Origin: a virus
Virus record (IMG/VR): IMGVR_UViG_3300034190_002741
Span: 1 to 22,729 of that record
Reading direction: 5' to 3' (one strand)
DNA: 22,729 nucleotides
A program made the translations under genes and the position numbers. Under the pieces are notes generated by a model. It ran no database searches. It was not told the DNA's origin and worked only from the letters and a program-made list of their open reading frames with translations. Shown piece after piece: positions 1 to 6,606 of this stretch. Position 1 is the stretch's first letter; each line of letters starts with the position of its first letter.

Positions 1-1284
1 ACCACCACCTCGACCACCAAGAATAAGATTAACATCAAGTGACTCTGTATCTTCAAAATTATCATAAGCTATTTCAAGTTCACCAGCAGTTACTGCATAG
101 TCATCAGTACCATTTTTGAGATTTGTTGTAGTTGGTGTGTCAAGTGCCGCATATGAAGTACCACCTACTTCTAGTTGAATTTTACTGCTTTCGTCACTAC
201 GACCACTATCTGTGCCATCAAGAACAATATTGTCTCCAGCATTTGCACCAGCACCATCAGTTCCACCGTCTTCCATGACGATCTCACTTGTTTCACCAGT
301 AAAGTCTGTACCCCAGTTTGTTCCAGCTGTATTGTGATCCATCCAATAAACAAAATTGGAAGTTCTAAAAATTTTATCTGCATAATAAACACTATCACCT
401 TGGGGTGATTTACCATTTGGATTCTTAGAAAGATTTGCAAATGTCTCTAAAACAGCATTCGTTCTATTTCCATTACTTTCTACAGCAAATCCATTGATTT
501 CTCCAAGTTGATCATATACAACAATATGCATCTCATCATTGGTGCCTCTTTGGTTTTGCGTAGCATAATCTGATGTGCCTGGAGCTTCATCAAATAAATC
601 ATAAAATCTCCAGCGGCGTCGAATACTTGTAGCAGTAGAAATCGTACTTTGAAGACCAGCACCATTTGGATCATCTTTTAGTTTAATCGTAATGGTGGAT
701 GCATCAGCGGCAGTAACTTGATATTCAAATCCTCTTGCTTCTCCAAAGTTAACAATATCATGGATTGTGAAAGCTGTACCATCTGTTACACTAATAACTG
801 TTTGTCCAATAGCTTCTTCGGCACTTGTAGTTGTTACAGCAGTCTCTTCAAATGCAGTTGCACTAGGACAAACTGAAACACCAATGGAATTTCCCCATTC
901 ACCGGCAGTTCTTGCAGCCCATTCACCAACAGAACCTTGCCCATCAGCAAAAGAATCTTCGTAATGATCATCATCTCTAATGATGAAAGATGTTCCAGAT
1001 GCAATAGCATTTGTAACACCAGATTCGCACCGAACAATTTTAAGTTGGTCTGAATATTGAAGAAAATTAGCAGCAGTAAAAAATGTTTCAAACTGATTTG
1101 AATCACCTTGAGGTTTTCCAAAAACTTTTACTAAATCATCTTCTGTACCAATAGTCACAATTGAATTGACTGGGCCCTTTTGAAAGGCACCAGCAATAGC
1201 ACCAATAGTTGTTGGCACTGATGGGACGATTGTTGTGAGATCGATCTCTCTTACATGAACGCCAGGAGACTTTAAAAAACTCAT
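1..1284 (-). CDS. gp18: Tail sheath protein gp18, C-terminal part missing (runs off the left edge)
   Basis: Translating the minus strand from ATG at 1284 gives 428 open codons to base 1 with no stop, so the 3' end lies outside the window. The protein begins MSFLKSPGVHVREID, continues with PTTIGAIAGAFQKGP, then TFFTAANFLQYSDQLKIVR, and has GEWGNSIGVSVC near residue 145. These match in order the N-terminal region of T4 gp18 (LLSPGIELKE, ALAGKFQWGP, NFLQYGNDLRVVRA). The family polymerises around the tail tube and contracts to drive infection. The start is supported by AAAGGAG seven bases upstream (1292-1298) and a late promoter box at 1324-1331. T4 gp18 is 659 residues, so roughly a third or more is missing here. 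Residues 354-372 carry a 19-residue acidic repeat also found in the gp7-like wedge protein. The family call is secure; the insertion is of unknown function. Confidence 0.95.
   Translation of the reverse strand, partial: MSFLKSPGVHVREIDLTTIVPSVPTTIGAIAGAFQKGPVNSIVTIGTEDDLVKVFGKPQGDSNQFETFFTAANFLQYSDQLKIVRCESGVTNAIASGTSFIIRDDDHYEDSFADGQGSVGEWAARTAGEWGNSIGVSVCPSATAFEETAVTTTSAEEAIGQTVISVTDGTAFTIHDIVNFGEARGFEYQVTAADASTITIKLKDDPNGAGLQSTISTATSIRRRWRFYDLFDEAPGTSDYATQNQRGTNDEMHIVVYDQLGEINGFAVESNGNRTNAVLETFANLSKNPNGKSPQGDSVYYADKIFRTSNFVYWMDHNTAGTNWGTDFTGETSEIVMEDGGTDGAGANAGDNIVLDGTDSGRSDESSKIQLEVGGTSYAALDTPTTTNLKNGTDDYAVTAGELEIAYDNFEDTESLDVNLILGGRGGG
169..225 (-). repeat. Sheath copy of the 19-residue LDGTD repeat
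   Basis: Codons 354-372 of gp18 read VLDGTDSGRSDESSKIQLE. This has the length and pattern of the seven copies in the gp7-like protein (14625-19151). It is preceded, as in the last of those copies (14625-14681), by an EDG(G)TD element. The plus-strand DNA at 206-219 (CTATCTGTGCCATC) closely resembles that at 14660-14673. Confidence 0.7.
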
Positions 1285-1291
1285 CTCTTTA

Positions 1292-1298
1292 CTCCTTT
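1292..1298 (-). promoter_or_regulatory. Ribosome binding site of gp18
   Basis: The minus strand reads AAAGGAG seven bases before the ATG at 1284. The gp25 leader at the other end of the window has the same AAGGAGTAA string. It fixes the gp18 start, which matters because the frame is open at its far end. Confidence 0.85.
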
Positions 1299-1323
1299 AC
1301 CGAAGTCTTGTTGTATCTTAGAA

Positions 1324-1331
1324 TATTTATA
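1324..1331 (-). promoter_or_regulatory. T4-type late promoter for gp18
   Basis: The plus strand TATTTATA reads TATAAATA on the minus strand, the exact T4 late promoter box recognised with the phage sigma factor gp55. The expected start point, about six bases downstream near 1318, would give a leader of roughly 34 bases that includes the AAAGGAG site. No -35 element is expected for this class. It lies in one of only two gaps among the minus-strand genes, which strengthens the call. Sequence match and position are seen; activity is inferred. Confidence 0.8.
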
Positions 1332-1355
1332 ATATCTGATTTCTTAAAACCTCAT

Positions 1356-1379
1356 TTTATATGTGTTATAACATATAAA
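1356..1379. repeat. Perfect inverted repeat, 9-bp arms with 6-base loop
   Basis: The left arm TTTATATGT (1356-1364) and the right arm ACATATAAA (1371-1379) are exact reverse complements around the loop GTTATA. The right arm overlaps the plus-strand TATAAATA box. It could be an operator-like dyad for divergent control, or a weak hairpin at the end of readthrough from gp17. The arms are nearly all A/T and neither strand shows a clean run of T after the stem, so I do not call it a terminator. Confidence 0.6.
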
Positions 1380-1381
1380 TA
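1374..1381 (+). promoter_or_regulatory. Plus-strand TATAAATA box just before the HNH-like gene
   Basis: An exact TATAAATA lies five bases before the ATG at 1387. If it works as a T4-type late promoter, transcription would begin at about the start codon, giving a leaderless message. No Shine-Dalgarno sequence is visible before this ATG. A chance match in AT-rich DNA is possible, since the box is also part of the inverted repeat. Confidence 0.4.
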
Positions 1382-1386
1382 ATATT

Positions 1387-1686
1387 ATGAACGAACACTA
1401 TAAAAAATACAAAGAGACAATCAAAAAGGTTGCTCGTAGGAATTATCAAAAGAGAATTGTTCTACTAAATGATTTTTTGGCAGAACAATCGTGTATACAT
1501 TGTGGAGAGAGTGAAACAATCTGTCTCAAGTTTCATCCATATGATTCACAAATTCGCAGACTAACAAAACGAGTGGGCACGAATAATGAAAGCAGAAAAG
1601 AAATATTTCATCTAATAAGCGAATCAAAAATTCTGTGTTCAAATTGTTTTATCAAAGTTGATAACGATTTGATTGAATTTATATAA
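1387..1686 (+). CDS. HNH-endonuclease-like zinc-knuckle protein, active site degenerate
   Basis: This 99-residue protein is the only plus-strand gene I accept. After a basic N-terminal helix (residues 1-25, rich in K and R) it has CIHCG at 36-40, LKFHPYD at 47-53 and LCSNCFIKVD at 83-92. This follows the pattern of small phage HNH nucleases (CxxCG, LxFHHxD, LCANCHxxxH). The four zinc-type cysteines (36, 39, 84, 87) and the first histidine (50) are kept. The second HH position is P, and the two histidines expected in the final helix are F and D. Cleavage therefore looks unlikely, and DNA binding may remain. It lies between the terminase and sheath genes, antisense to the late message. Its TAA at 1684-1686 directly abuts the gp17 stop. 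It could be the remnant of a homing endonuclease or a repurposed DNA-binding protein. There is no visible ribosome binding site. Confidence 0.7.
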   Translation: MNEHYKKYKETIKKVARRNYQKRIVLLNDFLAEQSCIHCGESETICLKFHPYDSQIRRLTKRVGTNNESRKEIFHLISESKILCSNCFIKVDNDLIEFI

Positions 1687-3330
1687 TTACCAGTTTGTGT
1701 TATAATCTCGTACTACAGTAGTCCACCGTGTTCCATATTCATCAATTTCATCATCAAGATCATCATCTACACCATTTAATATAAATCCAAATGGAGCCAT
1801 ATCTTGCTCTAACATATCTTGTTGTTCTTTCATCATAGTCATTCGTATATCATTATCAGTTAGTTCTTTGAAATATGTTTGATCTGTAGCCCAACCAAAT
1901 ATAAACATACAGGCAACCAAATCATCATTACACCCATCATCTGCCGTGTATGACGAACCCTTACTAATGAAGGTTGACAATTCGTTGACACAATCATAAT
2001 CCTCTACAATAAGTTTATTATCCTCAATCAATTGTTTGAGGTTTGAACATCCAATCTTCTTCACAGCTTTAGTTGTTCTTATCCCCAATTGCGCTCGACC
2101 CCCTGAGAAGCCCGCTCCAAGGACTTGGCCCGCTCTGCCACGCATGGAAGCCATAACTAGGTTGTCATACTCCAAATCAAACTGTAAAGCATTTGCGACC
2201 TGTTCCCCTATGTCATTTACCTCAACCATTACATATGCGTTGTTGTATGCCTTCGCAACTTCATGAATTTTGGTAGGAAACAGTAGTGGTTTTATTTCGT
2301 TGTCTCTAAACTTTGCAACTATCTTATATGGAATCTCTGTAACATCAAACACCACAAATGCAGAATAATCATTTGCTGTACCTCTAGAAACGTCAGCAGT
2401 TAGCATATATGTGTGATTTTCTTCTGGACGAACATGAATATCTATCCCAACATTTGAATGAATGGGTGTTCTGTATGTAAGTTGTTTTAGTTTCATAGAA
2501 CTTATTAGAGTGTCTATAGACCCTAGAAACTCACACTCAAACTCTGAATTGAACTGTGATTGAGAGGTATTTCGTATTGTCTCTTCTTTCCAAACTTCAT
2601 CTCTGCCGGGAACCTCACTCCAATGAACTTCTGTAGGAACATAATCATTCCTTTTTTCTTCAGCATCTACCCATATCTTATAGAACATGTTCATACCATG
2701 AGGCGTGGAAACAATAATAACTTTTGTACTTTGACCAGAGGTAATTGTAGGATAAACAGATGCAAAAAACTGTTCTGCAACATTAGAGGGAACGAAAGCA
2801 AACTCATCCAAGAAAATTACATTATAGGAACCTCCTCGAATTGCACTTGAGGAAGTGGCTGCTGCAATAATTTTACTGCCGTTCTCTAACTCTATGTTAC
2901 CTTTGTTCCAAGCTATGATGCCCTGTTGCATCCATTTAGGGAGATTTTCATATGCGAGTTGTAATCTTGATAAAATATCTCTCGCAGTTGAGGACTTGTT
3001 TGCAAGAACAGCAATATTTACATTTTGATTAAATAGTGCATAGTGCAGAAGGTAGCTGATGATTGTAGTAGATTTACCAGACTGTCTAGGTAGTTTGAAG
3101 ATACTAAATCTGTGGTCATGCATAGTAGAAACCATGCCTCTTTGAAAGTCATACATCTCAAAAGGCACAAGACCTTCATCAAGTGAGACAATTCTTACAT
3201 AGTTCTCAATAAAGTAAAGAGGGTCTTCAACACACTTATGATATTCTTTGATATCATCTTTAGTAAACTCAACAGCAGTATTTGCTTTCTTGAGATTAGG
3301 ATTACCCAGATATTGATTTTGATCAGCCAT
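1687..3330 (-). CDS. gp17: Terminase large subunit gp17 (packaging ATPase and nuclease)
   Basis: 547 residues. The protein pumps DNA into the prohead and cuts the concatemer. The ATPase domain shows Walker A LPRQSGKST at 80-88, Walker B VIFLDEFAF at 171-179 (D175, E176) and the coupling motif VSTPHG at 207-212. The RNase H-fold nuclease domain shows ADVSRGTANDYSAF at 312-325 (D313), VMVEVNDIG at 367-375 (E370) and NDDLVACMFIF at 468-478 (D469 or D470). These correspond to T4 D401, E458 and D542. All catalytic residues are present. T4 gp17 is 610 residues, so this is a shorter version. The ATG at 3330 lies one base after the gp16 stop, with AGAGAAG upstream. The C-terminal tail is acidic (DDDLDDEIDEYG at 522-533). 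Its stop directly abuts that of the convergent HNH-like gene. Confidence 0.98.
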   Translation of the reverse strand: MADQNQYLGNPNLKKANTAVEFTKDDIKEYHKCVEDPLYFIENYVRIVSLDEGLVPFEMYDFQRGMVSTMHDHRFSIFKLPRQSGKSTTIISYLLHYALFNQNVNIAVLANKSSTARDILSRLQLAYENLPKWMQQGIIAWNKGNIELENGSKIIAAATSSSAIRGGSYNVIFLDEFAFVPSNVAEQFFASVYPTITSGQSTKVIIVSTPHGMNMFYKIWVDAEEKRNDYVPTEVHWSEVPGRDEVWKEETIRNTSQSQFNSEFECEFLGSIDTLISSMKLKQLTYRTPIHSNVGIDIHVRPEENHTYMLTADVSRGTANDYSAFVVFDVTEIPYKIVAKFRDNEIKPLLFPTKIHEVAKAYNNAYVMVEVNDIGEQVANALQFDLEYDNLVMASMRGRAGQVLGAGFSGGRAQLGIRTTKAVKKIGCSNLKQLIEDNKLIVEDYDCVNELSTFISKGSSYTADDGCNDDLVACMFIFGWATDQTYFKELTDNDIRMTMMKEQQDMLEQDMAPFGFILNGVDDDLDDEIDEYGTRWTTVVRDYNTNW

Positions 3331-3331
3331 A

Positions 3332-3739
3332 CTACTTCTCTTTCAACATTTTCTGCAATTCAGCAGTACTCCCCACAAACAAAGCATTGGTTACATTTTT
3401 GGGTGCATTGTTTGGAACCTCTTTCAACCTTTTCATTTTTTCTTGAAGATCGCCAAGCTTTTCAGTAACCTCTGCGACCTGTTTGATAAGATTTCCAGCA
3501 ACCTCATATGCTCTGGGGTGGTCTGATTCTTTTGCGAGTTCCAAAATTCCTTCCACTGCATCCGTTCCTCTTTCGACCAAATTGTAGAAGTTTTGTCGTT
3601 GGTATTCATAATCTCTCTCCACATGTTCAGTATTAGCGTCGCCCCAATCTTCTTGAGATAGTGGCATCACTTCTTGTTTTTTATTGTCGATTGAAACTTC
3701 TTCTATTATGCCTAATGCTTTATCAATTGTATTATTCAT
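3332..3739 (-). CDS. gp16: Terminase small subunit gp16
   Basis: 135 residues, against 164 in T4. The core is a helical hairpin: RDYEYQRQNFYNLVERGTD (42-60), then GILELAKESDHPRAYEVAG (64-82), then a heptad-like stretch LIKQVAEVTEKLGDLQEKMK (84-103). The ESxHPRAYEVAG string is typical of gp16 in T4-like phages. The family forms oligomeric rings that recognise DNA and stimulate the gp17 ATPase. The ATG at 3739 overlaps the gp15 stop by eight bases (ATGAATAA), and gp17 starts one base after its stop. This fits coupled production of the two terminase subunits. The N-terminal 40 residues look variable. Confidence 0.92.
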   Translation of the reverse strand: MNNTIDKALGIIEEVSIDNKKQEVMPLSQEDWGDANTEHVERDYEYQRQNFYNLVERGTDAVEGILELAKESDHPRAYEVAGNLIKQVAEVTEKLGDLQEKMKRLKEVPNNAPKNVTNALFVGSTAELQKMLKEK

Positions 3740-4532
3740 CTTCGCCTGTCACTGGGTTAAAGGTTTTCGCATCCGTAAAGAATGATGTAGTTTCGTTAAA
3801 TCCAAAATCATCATCTGCATCAGCACCGGATGGGTTTGGTGTAACGGTAAATCTCTGTTCTCTCTTAGGTGACTTATCAGGAAGGTCTGTGAAAGAATCG
3901 ACTTGAGCAGTTTTAATTATGTTACTGGAAGTAACAGGGCCATACAAGTAAAATTTACATGTAAAGTTCATCGTATATATTAATGCTCTTCGTTGTTCAA
4001 ATTCACCTTCATAATTATCCTCATAGGATATACTGTTTAAAATAATAGGTACATCTCTTTTAATACCCATATCAGCCATATCGTTTATTGTAACTGTATA
4101 ATCTGGTTGGAAGTATGGCAAAATCTGTTCGACAATTTGCAATGCATCATCTGATTGTTTTGCTAATACATATAAAACAATTTCCAAGTTATACGGCACT
4201 GGCATAAACTGGGTATCTAGCTGCCTACTCGTATCATCCTTTACCTTTTTAAACTTTTGCACACGACTCAATTTACGAGATGCATCGTATGATAGATTTT
4301 GAATTTCAAAACCAATTCTAGGAAGCGTGATTGCAACTTTACTAGACAAATCAGCATCTGCTCTGAGTCGAACTAAAAACTTCTCTTTAGGTCCATACGC
4401 AAGAGGAACTTTCATAGATTGAACGATATTTCCCGAACTATCTTTTCGTATTAATTGAACATTATTAAATGTTGTACCAAACCCTACGATTATCTTTCGG
4501 ATTGTCTCATGGTAAAACTGGGTTCCTAACAT
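3732..4532 (-). CDS. gp15: Tail completion / sheath stabiliser protein gp15
   Basis: 266 residues, close to T4 gp15 (272). gp15 caps the tail tube and sheath and forms the joint with the neck. Visible hallmarks are FYHETIRKIIVGFGTTFNNV (6-25), PLAYGPKEKFLVRL (43-56), PRIGFEI and SYDASRKLSRVQK (71-93). Next come PVPYNLEIVLYVLAKQSDDA (111-130) and QIVEQILPYFQPDYTVTIN (132-150). The acidic C-terminal 60 residues are less conserved. The start is fused to the gp14 stop as TAATG, so translation is probably coupled. It sits between the neck genes and the terminase as in T4. Confidence 0.95.
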   Translation of the reverse strand: MLGTQFYHETIRKIIVGFGTTFNNVQLIRKDSSGNIVQSMKVPLAYGPKEKFLVRLRADADLSSKVAITLPRIGFEIQNLSYDASRKLSRVQKFKKVKDDTSRQLDTQFMPVPYNLEIVLYVLAKQSDDALQIVEQILPYFQPDYTVTINDMADMGIKRDVPIILNSISYEDNYEGEFEQRRALIYTMNFTCKFYLYGPVTSSNIIKTAQVDSFTDLPDKSPKREQRFTVTPNPSGADADDDFGFNETTSFFTDAKTFNPVTGEDE

Positions 4533-5533
4533 TAACTGCCTCCTACATCACCAAATGGATTTATTTCTGTGAAATCCAATACAGAATCATCAGCGTCATC
4601 AAACAATTCATTTTGTGCTGAAGTATCCACATTACCATCAGCTGTTGTACTTCCATCACCTATTATATAGTCTTCTTGTAACAAGAAGTCACTATCTTCA
4701 CCAAGAAGAACACCAGCGGAAGTTGTCATAACACTAGTTTCTAGTGCGATAACTTCATCATTTGCATCGTCCTCATGTATAATTCTTCCAAATTCATTTT
4801 CCAACAGTAATGCATCAATAGTTGCAGAATCCTGTTCCATTGTAAACTGTAATGCAAGAGTATCAGTTGATAGACTATCTTCAATCGCATCAATAGCAGA
4901 AACATCTGTATCCAATACTTCAGAACTATATTCAAACAATCTACATCGCAATTTGTATACTGGATTATTATCCAGCTGGAAATATGGTTCGTCATGATCA
5001 ACAAAATTTATCTGAAACAATTTTGATAGGATAGGATGAAAAATCAAATCACCCTCTAATGGTCTATCTGAATTTGTAGATGTTGCCTCTGAAATTAAAT
5101 AACCACTTTCAAAGGAGGCCGAAGCTTCAACTGTTCCGCTATCAAGCGTACCATCCTCTAACAAAATAGACCCACCAAGAGTATCAGTTCCAGACTCTAT
5201 GGTAATCTGTTTTGTGAGGTCTTGAAATCTTTTCTTTGCAACAACAAATGTAGCTTCACTTAAATTCTGTAAACCAAACTGGCCCATCAATTCTTGTTCA
5301 CCAGCAAAACCGGCGCCACTGTCCTCCATATACATTTCTATTTTAGCTTGCGTGGTAAATTTTGATAGACTATCTGTTCCAAGAATCGAATCTTCATTGA
5401 CAAGAGTTCTGTCTAGATAATGAACATCATGTCCATATATTTGAATAGACTCTACAACTAAATCTCTATACAAATTCTGTTCAGTTGCTATTGCTGCAAC
5501 ATTGCTGGTGTGAAATATTGAGTTGACTGCCAT
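4532..5533 (-). CDS. gp14: Neck protein gp14, with acidic insertions
   Basis: 333 residues, against about 256 in T4. gp14 works with gp13 in the neck that joins the head to the tail. Conserved parts are the N-terminus (EQNLYRDLVVESIQIYGHDV, 18-37), FGLQNLSEATFVVAKKRF (86-103) and RPLEGDLIFHPILSKLFQI (157-175). The FTEINPFG ending (321-328) is also conserved. Two acidic stretches look inserted. Residues 112-156 contain ESGTDTLGGSILLEDGT. Residues 240-300 contain LLLENEFGRIIHEDD and LLQEDYIIGDG. Their wording echoes the LLxE / IIHED phrases of the gp7-like protein. The start lies three bases after the gp13 stop. Confidence 0.94.
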   Translation of the reverse strand: MAVNSIFHTSNVAAIATEQNLYRDLVVESIQIYGHDVHYLDRTLVNEDSILGTDSLSKFTTQAKIEMYMEDSGAGFAGEQELMGQFGLQNLSEATFVVAKKRFQDLTKQITIESGTDTLGGSILLEDGTLDSGTVEASASFESGYLISEATSTNSDRPLEGDLIFHPILSKLFQINFVDHDEPYFQLDNNPVYKLRCRLFEYSSEVLDTDVSAIDAIEDSLSTDTLALQFTMEQDSATIDALLLENEFGRIIHEDDANDEVIALETSVMTTSAGVLLGEDSDFLLQEDYIIGDGSTTADGNVDTSAQNELFDDADDSVLDFTEINPFGDVGGS

Positions 5534-5536
5534 GAT

Positions 5537-6358
5537 TTATCCTATCATATAATTTACTGGCAATTCAAAAGCTAACTGTATCTGTTCCTCTAATTTAGTT
5601 ATTTCATCATTTGCTTGAGTGAATAGAGTTTCACCATTCATAGTTACACCACCCAACATTGCTACACCACTAAATTTACTAAGGTTTGCGCCCCATTGCC
5701 TTTTGAGCAATGCCGTAGCATATCTTTTCAAATAAATGTCATCATATATATCTGTGTAGGATGTTGGGTCAAGTTTTCTATAACACTCTATTACCAAATA
5801 ATCTTCGTCAGCATTAAAGTCATTTTCCCAATCAGCATCTATGTATAAACGGTTTTGGTGTTGATTAAATCTAATTGGTGTTTCACCAACCAAAATATGT
5901 TCTAGGAAATCTAAATGATTCATTGTCATTTCATAATGAATTACAGATTGAGATGAAAAATCATATAAATCATTCATTCTCAATTGGTATCGTACATCAA
6001 ACATACTAGAACGAGCAGAGGTATCACTAAATGGAAAAACTTTTACAACTGACAATACAGCGTCTGGAACCGGAATCCAATTCTTACCTTCTAACCAATC
6101 AGCAGTTAGGTCACTGTCAATTTTGTCTGTGGCTGTAGTAGTCGTATTTGATCTAGCTCTAGTAACATCAGCTGATGTGATTAAATGTTTTAGATACATT
6201 TTTTCTATACCATCATAGTGATATTGTGAAAAATACTGTAACGCTTCATCTATCCTATCATCTGCTTGGTCATCAGAGATGTTAATATCAATGACTCCAA
6301 AACCTAGAGCCCTCAAACAATAACTTTTAAATGTAGCTTTTGTTGTTGGTATAGCCAT
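5537..6358 (-). CDS. gp13: Neck protein gp13
   Basis: 273 residues, against 309 in T4. gp13 forms the neck with gp14. Typical features are the N-terminal ATFKSYCLRALGFGVIDINI (8-27) followed by DRIDEALQYFSQYHYDG (34-50), a region predicted to be helical. WIPVPDAVLSVVKVFP (94-109) and the C-terminal block LLKRQWGANLSKFSGVAMLG (217-236) followed by GVTMNGE complete the pattern. The start is fused to the preceding stop as TAATG (6356-6360). The gene is uninterrupted, with no sign of insertion. The call rests on several blocks and on its place before gp14. Confidence 0.95.
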   Translation of the reverse strand: MAIPTTKATFKSYCLRALGFGVIDINISDDQADDRIDEALQYFSQYHYDGIEKMYLKHLITSADVTRARSNTTTTATDKIDSDLTADWLEGKNWIPVPDAVLSVVKVFPFSDTSARSSMFDVRYQLRMNDLYDFSSQSVIHYEMTMNHLDFLEHILVGETPIRFNQHQNRLYIDADWENDFNADEDYLVIECYRKLDPTSYTDIYDDIYLKRYATALLKRQWGANLSKFSGVAMLGGVTMNGETLFTQANDEITKLEEQIQLAFELPVNYMIG

Positions 6359-6606
6359 TACTTGTCTACCAATTGTTGTAAGAGATTTTTAATTTCATGC
6401 ATCTCCGATTTTAAAGTATTTATCTCTCTGGTTGCGTTTCTAATTGTATCTCTCTGTTCTTCTTCTTCTAATAATTTTCTTTTTGCATTCTCTGACCTTT
6501 TCTTAGCCAGTTCATATGCACCTTTATTACGATTGATTATGGCGTGAGAATTCATATCTCTCACTAAATCTGTTTCTCCTTCAACCTTTCTGTGATTGTC
6601 ACTCAT
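6358..6606 (-). CDS. Small conserved coiled-coil protein upstream of gp13
   Basis: 82 residues. The first half reads DLVRDMNSHAIINRNKGAYE (13-32), an R-D...AIIN...AY pattern that I recall from small proteins at this place in T4-like phages. The second half is highly charged, with heptad spacing (AKKRSENAKRKLLEEEEQ, then REINTLKSEMHEIKNLLQQL at 60-79), and should form a coiled coil. No enzymatic motif or membrane segment is seen. Both ends are fused to neighbours by TAATG, so it is probably made in step with the structural proteins. A role as a minor virion part or assembly scaffold is inference. I do not know a proven function. Confidence 0.82.
   Translation of the reverse strand: MSDNHRKVEGETDLVRDMNSHAIINRNKGAYELAKKRSENAKRKLLEEEEQRDTIRNATREINTLKSEMHEIKNLLQQLVDK

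Noticed and set aside
175-408. Plus-strand open frame of 77 codons opposite gp18
   Set aside because: Cys/Ser/Thr-rich antisense of the sheath insertion. The sheath frame on the other strand is unbroken and matches a known family.
1356-1379. Inverted repeat considered as a terminator for gp17 or gp18
   Set aside because: The stem is almost all A/T and has no following T-run on either strand. It also lies well past the gp17 stop and upstream of gp18.
2560-2850. Plus-strand open frame of 96 codons opposite gp17
   Set aside because: Antisense to the terminase ATPase domain, with no motif or ribosome site.
6417-6424. Possible late promoter before gp13 (minus strand GATAAATA)
   Set aside because: One mismatch to TATAAATA, and it lies inside the coiled-coil gene in AT-rich DNA. 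The boxes I accept are exact and lie in true gaps.
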